A stretch of 64,000 nt of DNA. Origin: Aplectana chamaeleonis. Taxonomy: Eukaryota; Nematoda; Chromadorea; Rhabditida; Cosmocercidae. The notes below the pieces were generated by a model, which was given only the letters and a program-made list of their open reading frames with translations, was not told where the DNA came from and ran no database searches. The DNA is taken from contig JAPDOI010000038.1 in assembly GCA_029168955.1 (NCBI GenBank), forward strand, positions 1,639,001-1,703,000. Reading direction: 5' to 3'. The translations under genes and the position numbers were made by a program. Numbering within the stretch: the first letter of the stretch is position 1; every line of letters starts with the position of its first letter. This document shows, piece after piece, positions 47,201-58,619 of this stretch.

Positions 47201-50200
47201 GAACACATTGATCAATCGCTTCACAATTGATCAAGCGCATATCAGCCGTACAGCACGTATGAAAGGGGGCCCCATCCCATAGACAGCACAGTCGGCCTTC
47301 CGGAGCCGCTCCTGCAAGATGACTACGAGTCACTTTCTGGGCGACTTTTGACCGCCGAGGGGGTCTCCCCACGATTTTCAGCGAGGGAAGCTCCCTCGCT
47401 GTCGACTGCTGTGGGGGGGTGACCCCCTCCTGCGGGCCGTGACTTGGACTGTGTCGTTCTAGGGGGAGACCCACTCCCATCTAAGGAGTGGGACACCAGC
47501 CCCAGCGCCACGTGCTTCTATTATAGGAAAACGTGCTGCCGCGTGGGAAACGGAGTGCGGCATAAGTTTTGCCTCTCTGCGCCACGTAGACCTATCGAAA
47601 GGCCACGTGCTCCTCGGAGCAGCACGTGCCGCTGCGAAAGTTCCTTTCAATTCCACTAGGTATCCGATAAGGAAGCCTAATATGACCAAATCGGACTACC
47701 CCAGTATCGGAGATGGTCTATACAGGATTTAGAGCCGAATCGAACTATTAATAATTCGAATAGTCAATTCGAAACTATGTCATAATGTCCTGAACCTAAT
47801 CAATGTATTCGCGAACTAACTGACTCAAGAGTCTGACAAAGGCTAATCTATACACAAAAAGTTCACGATAAAAACCGTGAAGCGCTCTTCACTTTTCAAC
47901 GTTTTTGTGGGACTAAGCCAACGAATTCGAGGATAATAGCAAAACGAAGGGCGCCCTAGATTCCTAAAGGCAGAGTTTACAACAAAACGATCTTGGTGTT
48001 TTCACCGGAAATCGAATGTACCGAGGCCCATTGCAACAATAATGGCGAGAACGGCTAAAAACGAGCCAGAGACAGCCCTATACGACCCTCAAACTTGTAT
48101 GCTGTATACCCTAACCACCTTCTTCCTTGATGGCCGTTTAGGAAATGGGCAGGGGGCATAGCACAGCCAAGTATAAGTCTATATAGGGCTCGCTATTGCT
48201 CGTTTTTTCGCCGCTCTTTCGCCATTAATGTTGCAAGGGGATCGAGTACATTCGATTTCCTGTAAGAATTCGAAAAAACGTTTCTATCCTAAACACTGCC
48301 ATTAACAAAAGGTGAAGAAAAACGATTTTTTTAGAATATCTCAGAGTATTGCTTTACGCTTTAACCTACATGGGCAAAAGACTTCCTCTTCTTCTTCTTC
48401 TTCCACTGAAAACTCTTCAGAAAACTAAAATATCTCTATGAGCACATCTAGATATTAGAATCTTCCGAAGAAAATCTTCCGAATCCAAGACATCGACAGC
48501 TATTCCTTTGAACGGATGAATCCCTTACTTTTTGGGCGGACAAATCACGTAGGTCGACTGATCCAGACGATTTTCAAGGATTTTCTGGTGATTTTTTGTC
48601 GTTCTTTCCTCCTTACTCCCCTTACTAGGAAACCTCATACGGTGTTCCCCGGATCAGAAAGCCGATGAATGTTTTCTAGTCATCTCTGACATGGTCTATT
48701 CGAATCTAAACTCGGATTTTGCTACGGACATCTGCGAAAAAAGCTATAGCCTTTCAAAAATCGTATTTCCCGCCTTTTTTCTATCAAAAAACGCGCATTA
48801 GTCTTTGAAAAATCCGGAAATCAGCCTAATAAATGTGTTCAGCGCACAAAACTACCCCACTGGGCAAATTTTGGGTGAAGGCACATTTTCCAAACTTTGT
48901 GCAGAGTGATAGCGTTTTAGACTTGTGCGGACAGCTTCAAGGTGGGTTATTTGGGGCGCTGATCACGAACCTGGGGCTTATTTGACGATTTTCCGAGCTT
49001 TTCGACTTGATTCGTTCAAAGCTTCCCATCGGAAGAAATTTTGATGGCAAATGGCGACATTTGCCGTTTCCAGGAGTGCTTTCAGAGCTTGTTCAAAGCT
49101 TGTTCAAAGTCTCAGACTTGACTCAAAATTTCACTGTGGGTGTTATTTGGGACGCCGAACACGAATTTGCGGTCCATTTTTCGATTTCCGAAATATTAAG
49201 GTAGGTAAATTCAGTTAAAAGGCATAATGCCTACCGTAACCTACAGTAACCCTAAGTCTAGCGACAAACAGACCCCAGATTCGCGATCAGAGCCCTGAAT
49301 AACCCCCAGCTGAAAGTTTTGAGCCGAATCCAAAACTTGTTTTTCAAACACCCGAAAATTGGTACCCTTACCTTTTCTCAATCTTCAAAAAGCTTATAAC
49401 TTCGGTCAGAGGTGTCCATAGTAGAATCCGATGTCAGATTCGGAGACAACGAGAAAGAATTGACCAGAAAACATTCATCATCTTTCAAATGAAAGGGGAT
49501 GGCCCTGCGAGGTTCCCTAGCTAGACCACCCCCAGCTTCTGTTCACACGAGAAGAATAGATTTTTCATAGGGAACCCCTTTCAAGAAAAAAAAAACTACA
49601 CATTACCCACCTTATCGATAGCAGCCGTTATATCCATATTCTTATTACCAGGCTGAAGCATACGTATAGCGATTTCCATCGCTTCATAGGTAGCTTTCAA
49701 CAAATCAGCATGTTTACCCGTAATTTTATTAGTCTGCAATAGATTGATTTCGTATCAATATATCAATAGTTACGGAAACAGCAGAAAAAAAATGAGGAAA
49801 TCCCACTCACGGGGCTTGCTCCAACCACAACAGTGTGCGCAGCAGTAGCAATATAACCATCGATATGTACACCAAGATCGATCTGAAATCTGGCCAAAAG
49901 TCAGGTTCACTCTCTGTCGCAGCAAAAAACACAACTCCCAAAGACTACCATTTTCACAAATACAATGAGACGCATAAGTATGGGAACAGCTTCGAAATAG
50001 GCGTAGCATTGGTTGGGTCGAGGTTTCAGATATTGTGGAGAGTTTCTATATTTTCTGCTACAACGAAAACGATGGATTAAGTGGTATGACCAAAAATGGC
50101 TATTTGCCTTCAATTAAAGAGAAAAGTTTTTCCACGACGCATAGGTTTAGCAACACTTGAGCAACACTCGCTAGAATGAGACACCTTGACGTGTACTTAA

Positions 50201-53200
50201 ATGTAACTGGTTCAAGGTGATGCTGTTTGTCCACTTCCCTGGTGAACTTCACCTGTCTTCTGACGCAAAAGCTCAAGTCCACTTCTTCCATAATATTGGA
50301 CTTGGATGTCGATTGATTTCCAGCCAACTGGGACGACCAGCTGGATGAAGTTCCAAGCTTGAGCTGAATCCAGAATCGCTAAACGTCGGCGATTGCTCAG
50401 ACGTCTCAAGGAGCTTGGGAAGCGAGACATTACACGACCAGTTCCCAGTGACAAGGTGTCCGCCCCAATGAGTAACTACAATTCGCCGCAGAGTTTCTCG
50501 GCAAAAAAAAACATTCTCTACTTCACCAACCACTGCGACAACATTGTGGGCTCTAAAATGATGCATCATATCGTTCAAAACATTTCCACAAGGTTGCTAT
50601 ACTCGAGCCCGCGCGATCAAACATGAGCACGAACTTGGGAAACTTTTGTACTCCACGCAACAAATGCGCCGCTTTTCAAATCGTTTTTAGTGTGATCTTC
50701 TTGGCATTTTTACCACCAAGTTTTCTAAAGAAACTCCATAGCTGCCATAGCTGAAGAAGATGACCTTACACACGATTTGACCGGCGCCTTTGATGTTTGG
50801 AGCACCCAATTTTACCATGTTCGGGCTCATGTTTGACCGCACTGGCTCGAATCTAGAATCCTTGTGGAAATGTTCTAAACCATGAGATTACATACTTTTA
50901 GAGCCCATAATGTTGTCACAGTGGTTAATATAGTAAGGAATGTTTTTTTGCTATGAAACTCTGCGACAAATCGCAGTTAGTCGCCGGGGCCGACACCATG
51001 TCACCGGGAACGTGTAGTGTAACGTCTCACTTCCCAAGCTCTATGAGACGTCTGGGCAACCATAGACGTTAAGCAATTCAAGATCTAGCACGAACTTGGG
51101 AGTATACTCTGGTTATCTTGACTTGCATAAAACACGGTCCGCCAATAGTCCTCTAATTGGCCCGCTAGTACCGTAAGGTACGTCCACGACGCGTTCTCGG
51201 CAGACCCGGGTGTGCACCCGGTGTGCAAAGCAATCGATTCGTCAATGCCGTCACTAGGCCACCCACTCTGCCACCCGTGTCTGCCGAGAACGCGTCGTGA
51301 ACGTACACTACGGTACTAGCGGGCCAATTAGAGGACTATTGGCGGACCGCGTTTTGTGCAATTCAAGATAAACAGAATATACATCCAGCTAGTGGTTCTA
51401 GCTGGCTGGGAATCCATCGAGATCCAAGTCCAGAATTATGGAAGGGGTGAACTTGAGTTTCCCACTCAGATAGCAGGTGAAGTCCACCGGGAAAATGAAC
51501 GAATACAGGCTATACAACGGCAAAATTCACATGGTTCCTATGCGTTCTGGTGCGGAGCGGAGATTAGAGACAGTGCGAGAGCGGAGGGCAGACGGAGGCT
51601 GAGGCATCGCGCGCGCCTTTATAGAGGGTAGCATCGCCTTGAACCAGTGCCATGAAAATACACGTGAAAACGGCTCATTCTGGTGAACGTCGTGTGAAAT
51701 TTCCATGTTGCTCAAGTGTTGCTATACTTATGCATCGCAGTGTAGACCTTATGCTCCTTCCAATCAATTCACCCGAAGTGGCCTACGTGGCAAGCTACTT
51801 GAGAGCTCTGGGTTCTAGGTCCAGACACGATGATCAATACACAAGATTGACGCGCAAGCGCCCAAGCAGCCCAACATTGTTGACAAGAGGTGTCAAGAAG
51901 TATTTAGATTTTGCTCGCCTCGCAAGCAAAAAAAAAGCTGTTTTTGCGTGCATGATTACTTCAAAGTTTCAAAATGCTAAAAAATCCAACACAATTCCAC
52001 TTTAAAATCAATACTTACCTTTACTACCTGACCGTTCTTTAGCACAAGTGGAGGATCCGAACGTAGAGGTGAGAAGTGACAGATACAGTGATCCACGGAG
52101 ATACAGGTGGGGAAGGCGATACCCTTCAAGGAAGCTTGTAAGACAACATTAAAAAAACAGCTTCTACTCCATTTTTTCAAACACCACACGAGATCCTTCG
52201 CCCAGGGTACGGCACCTGGTTTGAGGTCTCAAGGAGGTTCTGACAAGGGGAAGAATCATTACACGCCAAGGCCATTCCAAATGAAATAGGGCTTCCTAAC
52301 TAGGGAACCTCGCTAGTCCGGTATGAGCTTTTGAGAGACTGTGAATGTTTCTCGGAAACGTTCTCTTCGAATCTGAACTCGGATTTTGATAAGGGCATCT
52401 GCGAAGAAAGTTATAGCCGGTCAAAGTTCGTATTTCACGCCTCTCTTTCCATCAAAAACGCGCATTAGAGTTTGCGAAATCCGGAAACGGACCTCATGCT
52501 TGTGTTCAGCCCCCGAAACTACCCCACTAAGCAAATTTTGAGAGAAGGCACATTTTCCAAACTTTGCACAGACTGAGAGCGTTTTGGACTTCAGCGAATT
52601 TTCGGTTGGGCGTTTATTTATACAAACAGACCCCAAATTCGCGTTCAGCGCCCTGAATAACCCCTAATTGGAAACTTTGAGCCGAATCCGAAAATGTTTT
52701 TCCAAAAACCATAAAAATTGGCTGATGGGTACCCTTACCTTTTCACGAAGCTTCAAAAACGCTTATAACTTCGTTCAGATATGTCCGTAGCAAAATCCGT
52801 GTTCAGCTTCGAAGAGAGCGTATCCGAGTTGACCAAGAAACATTCACAATCTCTCGAAAGCTCATACCTGACTAGCTAGGTTCCCTAGTAAGATCAATTT
52901 TCAACGTAGAATTTGAATCTTTAAAATGCAGCTGCGGAACGTTTCTCTGAACAGAGTTATATACGTTTTTAGCGCGTCACTCGTGGACGCATCATAGCAT
53001 GTAATCCATGATCCTTTGTCGCCTCCTGGGATACATCGATGTGGTTTCTACACCAGGGGTTACCCATAGTCGTCTGGTGTGGAAATTACAGCGATTTAGC
53101 TCAGAAGGCGACGAAGACTCATGGATTATACGTTATGATGCGTCTGCGAATGAAGCACTAAAAAACGCATATAACTCCGTTCAGAGACAACGCTTCGCTC

Positions 53201-56200
53201 TTGCAAAGTGAAAATTCGGACTCGACGTCGAAAACTGATCCTAGAGAGGCTCATTTCGTTTGCAAAGGCCACGACGGGTAATAAACCTTCCCTTGTGAGA
53301 GGTTGAAAATCGGTAAATTGGACACGCACCCCGCGAGGGATTCATGGCAATTAAGTTAATTTACACCTTATTCTTCCATTCAATCATCACAAGTGTTTCA
53401 CGGCTGGGCTAAGGTCAAATATTTTGACTGCTTTACTTATTATACAACTGCAGTTTCATCTGTAACTAGCAAATCAGCCGAATGGCATGAAGGATAGATG
53501 CAGGGTCAAGCGGAGCGTTGCGTAATTTTTCGAAATCGTAGCGACCCCGCGTCCCATTTTTTCCGAAATATAAAATTTTTGCGATCCCCCTTCCCCGAGG
53601 CGTGATTTTCGCGATCCCTTCTCCCAGAGTCCGGCCAGTTTATAGTTGATTACTAAATGTGTCAGACGCCGAAAGTTAATTCAGTAGTTGAGCGCAAGCG
53701 CCTAAAACCGAGTGCTACACTCCTTCCCTTGGGGACCAAAAGTAATCGAGAATTTATGGGATATCCACGAGATTCTCCATTTTAGATCGAAATTTTCGCG
53801 ATCCCCACTGACATTCACTTTCGGACCCTAATTTTCGCGACCCCCCCCGTTGCGAAATTTCGCAACCCCGCTTGACCCTGGATAGAAATGAGTGTTCCAG
53901 GGATGAAAGAGGGCCAAAATCAATGACGTCCAAATAATCAAGGAACGGAAGCGGGAAAAAGGTTTTGCCGAGTAATTAATGCAATTCTGTGTCATTGCAC
54001 TACATTGCAACGACCATGACTCTAAAAAACGGCAAAAAAGAGGTTAGTGGGGAGAAAGTGCCGAAAGCCGATTTCTGTAATTTATAACCTTACTCAGCTC
54101 ACCCCTGATGATAATTGCACAGTACCCGAACAACTGAGATGCCCCACCGCATTGAAACCTCAAAACCTAAAGAGTAATCCGGACTGGGAGAAACTCTCAA
54201 CTGATACGGGTCTTCCACAGCGCGCTTCTCACTTTAGCAAATTTCAAGTGAAAGAAAAGTAATTTGAAACAAAAAGATGAACTCAAACATACTTTTGTCA
54301 CATCCTTCTCTTTCACGAAGACCTTCGAGGTCTTCTCCAGTATCAGCGAATCTCCTAACGAGCACAAATTTCCCACTTCAACTCCATCCTTCACTTCCGA
54401 GATCAGCTTCTGAAAAGCAGTGAATCTCAGAACTTCGGTATTCTTTTTTTAGAGAACAAATTCTAAATTGAGAGAACTGATTTTGCAAATGAAAAAAAAT
54501 CGACAACATTAAAATCCTGATCAGGTGAGCTATAACCTCGCACGCAAGCAAAACTACGACCCCCCCCCTTCGAAAAAAGAAACCGAAATGATCGACAATT
54601 TTTGTATTACAGTTCCTAACTTCCCTTTTTGAGCCCATTTTTCAACGATCCCCGTCGCGAAATTTTCTTTTTTATTTGGCAGGAACTCTTAGGAACCCCG
54701 GCACCCACTGTCTCACAAAACAGGCCTTTCAGACCTGCTTCAACCGTGAGAATCCGGAAGTTGGAATAAAATCGACAACTCTATTCCTCCTGACGGATGC
54801 AACGTGCTTGATCGATGAATGGCTTATCATCGAACACCAAAAAGGATAATCTTATGAAAACAAGTGGCGAAAGATATTCGAGGCCGCTAGCCTAATAATC
54901 GAGAGGGTTTCGAACATAAATTTTTCGTTATTGATCGATAGAGGATGGGGGTGTGGGACGTTTAGGCCCGGTCAGACTTCGTCGAAAAACCTGCTGAGTC
55001 CGGGGTGGAAAAACCTGCTGAGTCCGGTTGCCCCCAGAGCCAACCAACTCCTCTGCGAAACACGCAATTGATAGTGACGATTATCACTTCAGCTGTGAAT
55101 CGGAACGTGTTTAGTGGCTGATTTTTCTTGTTTTATACATGTCTGAATCTGATTACCGTATCAGCAGTACGTGGGGCAGAGCGCAGACGGCGAGAGTCGA
55201 GATGCGGCGGGACTCGGCAGGTCGCAGTCGGCCGAAAAAAAAGCACCCAAATCACGTGAAAAACACCTATATCGACCGGGTGGGGTGAGGATGATTTCGG
55301 TGGGACACAGTCGGTGCATTGGCCCCGCCCTTGCACGCATGATAACCATCAGTATCGACCGGGGGGATTGCGGTGGGCATCAGACGGTCGCAGTCGGACC
55401 CAGCGGGTTGATTTTTTTGCACCCGTCTTCCCCGAATTCGATGCGTATCGACACGGTAGGACTCAGTAGATCCACCGACTACGACGGAGGCCTTAGGCCG
55501 AAAAGCTAGAGCACAGAGAGAGAGGACTGAAAACTTAAAAAGGTTAAGTTAAAGTGGCATCTATAGTTCTGCGAGTTGCGACACATATAAGCATATGACT
55601 ACGTGCTCGCAGCGTACCCGCATGCGAGCTCTCTTGCGGCAAAATGGTTGAGGGGGGCGGGCTTTAATCGTTTTTGTCGCACTGCGAGGACGCTACTCGC
55701 AATGCGAGCGCCCGACGACAAAATTTTTCGCAGAGGGCTTTCATAGTCTTCTTACGCTAAGACCAGTTTCACGCACGCATGGCGAGCTGCGAGAAGAATA
55801 CTCCTGACTACTTCTGTCGTAGCTCGCACAGCGAATACTTCCTCAATCATCATGTCTTGCCAACAAAACATTCTGGGATGGTTTTTCATAATTTTACTCA
55901 TGATTGTTTCGTGTTTGCTTTCCTGTGATGGTTTCTGTTTAGTTTCTACTCATGACTATAGCCAGTTTTGCTGTCCTATGATGGTTTTTCTACATTTCAA
56001 CGCACAAAATTTGTACATGAAGTCTTCCATATCAAAGAAAGTGAAAACTTACACATCATTTCCAAAATATCATGTTTGTTTCTATGTGTATACTCGGCTC
56101 TTGTTTTGAGGGTGTTTTTTTTTATTTTTCTTCTAAACCAGCAGGGTCAAGCACTGTTGTCCACTACAACAATGCTTAATAAGTTCGAATAGATTTCAAG

Positions 56201-57374
56201 GATTACTACCGATACAAAACCGCCCTCCACGGCAACACGTGCCTAGATTCAGGTTCCCGCATTGCCCGCAGACTCTAAATGCTAGTTGCGAGAGTTTCCA
56301 GGCCCCGCCCCCAACCTCTCGCACTGCAAGCAACTCGCAGAACTCTAGATACCACCTAAAAGTTGAAAAGTAAGGATAGTGTTTAACACTTTTGCGTTCC
56401 ACATGTTACTTCCCCCAGATATGAGACTATTCACGCCTGTTCTGCTTAAAAGTATACTTAACGGCAAACAGTGAAAGAGTCTCCTCTGCGTCTCTACCCC
56501 AATTTCGGCACAAACAGCCGCCACCTCCAGAGCTAGTCAATTTTAAACCCTTCCCGGTTGTCCGCCATGAGCAATCGATTGTCGTTATTAGATTTGAGAA
56601 ATTTCAGCCCCGTAAACCCTCATCTAATCTTAATTTTTTTTGAATTCCTGCAGATTATGACCATGCTCATCATGTTGGTGTAATATGATAAAAAACATCT
56701 TTTAAAATCGGACTCAGTCACCCTCATCTCTTAGTTGAAGCTCTGTCAGGAAAAGGAAGCCGCCTCTGCTTTTGGTTATGCACAAAATGACTACGAAAGA
56801 TTTCCATCTATTATTTCACTTTCGCTCCGGAACGGCTACCCAGTTGCGATGCCAGCAGGAATCTCACCTTCCTTATTCGTGGTTTTCCTTTCGTCGATAA
56901 AGTCAGAGTAATTGCGTCAAATTTATTTAGATTTTTCAATTTCATCAAAATAAAACGACTACGGCTCATTTTTTGAGCATGGTCATAATCTGCAAGGACT
57001 AAACCACGGGAAAAAAATTAGAAAATTCAACACTTGACGTTGCGGGAATACCACAAGCTTACTAACGCCAAACGATCCCCATGAACGTTAACTTAAAATG
57101 CCATTTTGATATAGGAAAAAATTGTCTTCGTTGAAAATCTACACTAAAAATCCCTCGGAAATTGCTCAACTTTGCAGGCTTATGATTTTCATACGTAATA
57201 ACTTTTTTCGCAAATATTAGATAAAACATAAGTAAAGCTAACCTTCAGAATTTCGTTGACCATCTGCGCAGCCATTTGATATTTGTTGACGACAACATCA
57301 CTGGATAGCGTTTCATCCTCTCGTTTAGAAGATTCAGTACTCGATGAGCTGCTCTCGCTATCCTTACGCGGCAT
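41275..57374 (-). CDS. PA2G4: PA2G4/EBP1 orthologue (proliferation-associated 2G4), 10 exons, 402 codons
   Basis: Exons on the minus strand: 57374-57243, 54409-54293, 52123-52019, 49882-49811, 49733-49611, 45544-45358, 45093-44981, 44922-44821, 43971-43840, 41400-41275. They join in phase to 402 residues ending TAG, against 394 in the human protein. PA2G4 has the methionine-aminopeptidase (M24, pita-bread) fold without activity; in other animals it binds rRNA and ribosomes and acts in growth control. Motifs are [20 protein letters not shown] (about 84-103), [13 protein letters not shown] (118-130), [61 protein letters not shown], and a basic C-terminus with six lysines (374-379). Of the five M24 metal ligands, Asp120 and His199 remain, while the others read Thr131, Asp and Lys, as expected for a pseudo-enzyme. 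The acceptor of exon 3 (CTTGAAG) is weak. Introns hold many transposable elements. Confidence 0.95.
41538..43114. mobile_element. hAT-like long fold-back element, copy 2, in PA2G4 intron 9
   Basis: The right end GGGTTGCTTGACCCTG (to 43,114) and the degenerate left end CACCGTCAAGCAAAATGTTG match the element at 12,147-13,171. The next block, GAGTGCGTTCGTTGTTGCGA, matches it too. The arms repeat GGTAGACCCACCC near 42,148 / GGGCGGGTCTACC near 43,002 and the TTTTCGATAACC-type block around a centre near 42,633. The 8-bp flank is poorly preserved. A MITE end (GCGAACGATGCCTTTAA, near 42,130) shows a further nested insertion. It occupies most of the 2.4-kb intron. Confidence 0.65.
44615..44752. repeat. 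Small palindromic MITE, family P2, copy 2, in PA2G4 intron 8
   Basis: It starts CGGCATGGATCCTGAATAGA and ends TCTCTTCAGGATCCATGCCG. The inner arms are GGTTGGCGCAAATTCGGTGC and GAGTTTGCGCC. It is close to the copy at 2,401-2,536 (shared TTTCAATAGTGAACGCGAAG). Confidence 0.75.
47100..47660. repeat. GC-rich stretch in PA2G4 intron 5
   Basis: Unlike the surrounding intron it is rich in G/C runs, with local inverted words such as GGGGGTCTCCCC / GGGGGAGACCC and CACGTGCTCC / GGAGCACGTG-like pairs. Short frames on both strands are Pro/Arg/Ser-rich and unrecognised. It is probably a repeat element of unknown type. Confidence 0.4.
47967..48302. mobile_element. MITE, AAGGCAG family, copy E, in PA2G4 intron 5
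   Basis: The left end is AAGGCAGAGTTTACAACAAA after TA; the right end is CTAAACACTGCC before ATTAA. The inner arms TCGAATGTACCGAG-like and CGAGTACATTCGATTTCC are inverted. It is shorter and more diverged than the other copies. Confidence 0.6.
48560..49340. repeat. Dispersed intronic repeat, PA2G4 intron 5
   Basis: Shares several blocks with 52,320-52,870 in intron 2: ACTCGGATTTTG, GGCATCTGCGAA, GGCACATTTTCCAAACTTTG, GAGCCGAATCC. The two may be copies of one element or an intron-to-intron duplication. Part (GGGTTATTTGGGGCGCTGAT) also resembles 32,425-32,445. No coding potential. Confidence 0.6.
50133..51744. repeat. 1.6-kb fold-back structure in PA2G4 intron 3
   Basis: An imperfect palindrome centred near 50,735. 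Paired landmarks are TAGCAACACTTGAGCAACA (50,148) / TGTTGCTCAAGTGTTGCTA (51,706), ACTGGTTCAAGGTGATGCT (50,207) / GCATCGCCTTGAACCAGT (51,630), and GACGTCTCAAGGAGCTTGGG-like (50,399) / CCCAAGCTCTATGAGACGTC (51,026). The right arm is longer because it holds a second palindrome at 51,117-51,367. It makes up three quarters of the 2.1-kb intron, so the PA2G4 pre-mRNA could form a long hairpin. Confidence 0.75.
51117..51367. mobile_element. 251-bp near-perfect palindromic MITE nested in the fold-back
   Basis: The arms CGGTCCGCCAATAGTCCTCT...GCGGGCCAATTAG and their inverses are nearly identical over about 100 bp (AATTGGCCCGCTAGTACCGTA / TACxGTACTAGCGGGCC). The outermost CTTGACTTGCA / TGCAATTCAAG also pair. 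The high arm identity suggests it is younger than the host fold-back. Confidence 0.75.
52890..53250. repeat. Fold-back repeat, family P4, in PA2G4 intron 2
   Basis: The left arm AGATCAATTTTCAACGTAGA...GCGTCACTCGTGGACGCATCATA pairs with the right arm TATGATGCGTCTGCGAATGA...CGACGTCGAAAACTGATCCT around ACACCAGGGGTTACCCATAG. The same sequence occurs, arm-separated, at 31,318-32,690. Confidence 0.7.
53501..53880. mobile_element. Short hAT-like element in PA2G4 intron 2
   Basis: Starts CAGGGTCAAGCGGAGCGTTG and ends CGCAACCCCGCTTGACCCTG, an inverted pair with CAGGG termini. The flanks GATAGATG and GATAGAAA match at six of eight positions. Inside, GCGATCCC/GCGACCCC words recur (GCGATCCCCCTTCCCCG, GCGATCCCTTCTCCC), possibly binding sites. 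Too short to encode anything. Confidence 0.7.
55545..56366. mobile_element. Inverted-repeat element in PA2G4 intron 1
   Basis: Ends GTGGCATCTATAGTTCTGCG and CGCAGAACTCTAGATACCAC are inverse copies, followed by subterminal GCGAG/CTCGC-rich words (TACTCGCAATGCGAG, GCATGCGAGCTCTC). A further hAT-like terminus CAGGGTCAAGCACTGTTG is seen at about 56,143. No transposase frame. Confidence 0.55.
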
Positions 57375-57379
57375 GCTGC

Positions 57380-57396
57380 TATAAATTCTGATAATA
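57380..57396 (-). promoter_or_regulatory. Candidate splice or trans-splice acceptor upstream of PA2G4 start
   Basis: On the minus strand TATTATCAG followed by AATTTATAG lies 5-15 bases before the ATG at 57,374. Either AG could accept a spliced leader. The evidence is only sequence resemblance to nematode acceptors and the short distance to the ATG. Confidence 0.35.
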
Positions 57397-58298
57397 ACAA
57401 CAAAAAATATCGATTGATCAAAAAGCGCAGAACACTTTCCGCAAAAAGAAATAAAAATAAAACGGGAAAACTCCAGATATCAGTATAGAAAAACAAGAAT
57501 TCTTGTGGTTAAACATTTTAAGAATTAGACACGGTGATCCTTGTTAGGAAAAAAGCAAATATATAACAAAAAAAAGCTTTCGAATTTTAATGATGTTAGA
57601 CATTTTCGTCCCAAAAGACTATTTGCGGATATCACTCGCAGAACGGTGGACAATGCCGTCATCTATTTCATCGCGAACAAAGGCTAATAGAAATAAACAA
57701 AAATTTGAATAAAAAAGAAAACAAAAAAAGGCGAACAAAGAAAAACTTTCAAAAATTCAAAAGGAAGTGGGCGTGGTTCCCGCTTGATGTGCAGGTTGCC
57801 GACTACGGTCGTATTCAAATGGTTGGCCCAGTGCCAATTGAAGAATTAGGTTTTCTGACTAAATTTTTAAAATATGCCATGATGTCATATTCACGAAATT
57901 AAAAGCATTTTTTCAAATCGCAAATAAGGAGCAGAAGACGGTTTCTCCAAGCATTCGCTTGCCCAGCATTTTCAATGTGAATTGTAATTTATTCAATAAT
58001 GAAAGTTGGCCAGCATTTTGTTATGAAATGCAGAAGGATACTTGCATGAACTAAAGTAAATAAGTTTGAGCTATATGGAGATTACGTAAGGATCACAGCG
58101 CCATTTGTAAATGCGAAAGTGGCCACTGAAACATTTCTTACAGAATTTCTTCAAGTGGTTGCGTGCGTCTTGTCATTAGAGCGCGTCAGCCTGCCGCCGC
58201 TTCAAGCATGTCCAAGCAGGGGTTGGTTGAAATCCGACTTCCGCAGGTTTTTAGGCATCGGGTACCTATTTCCGAAAGACAGGTGCCGAAATGAAATT
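57397..58298. other. Upstream region of PA2G4, no gene recognised
   Basis: A lysine-rich 65-codon frame on the plus strand (57,705-57,902) matches no known domain and starts in A-rich DNA, so I did not call it. This stretch presumably contains the PA2G4 promoter, but no core element could be singled out. Confidence 0.4.
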
Positions 58299-58500
58299 AA
58301 AGGCAGTGAGAAAAATATCTAGTTTTTTTTTCAGAAATGTGAGCTTTGGGACCTACCGATGGAAACAATGAAGAGAGATTCACGAAAAACCATCGGGAAG
58401 TGGGTGAAAATCGCGTGGGCCAGTCAACCCATTGGACCACCCGGCCTCCATAGCTTCGTCGGGCGGAGCCATGCACTCCACCAACCTTCACCTCTGGGCA
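58299..58500. mobile_element. MITE fragment, AAGGCAG family (left end only)
   Basis: TTAAAGGCAGTGAGAAAAAT followed by GGGAAGTGGGTGAAAATCGC and GTGGGCCAGTCAACCCATTGG matches the first part of copy C at 30,647. No right end is found nearby. Confidence 0.6.
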
Positions 58501-58619
58501 GATGAAGGGGGGGGACCTTCAACTTTGGTCAAGCGGTTGACAACCGGTGGAACACCCCGAAAAAAAATGAAAGTGACCCAACACTAATGCAAGTCATTTT
58601 CAAGATTGGGTGGGTGTCA

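Noticed and set aside
57705..57902. 65-codon Lys-rich plus-strand frame
   Set aside because: It begins in A-rich DNA, has no known domain, and lies in the presumed promoter region of PA2G4 without splice support.
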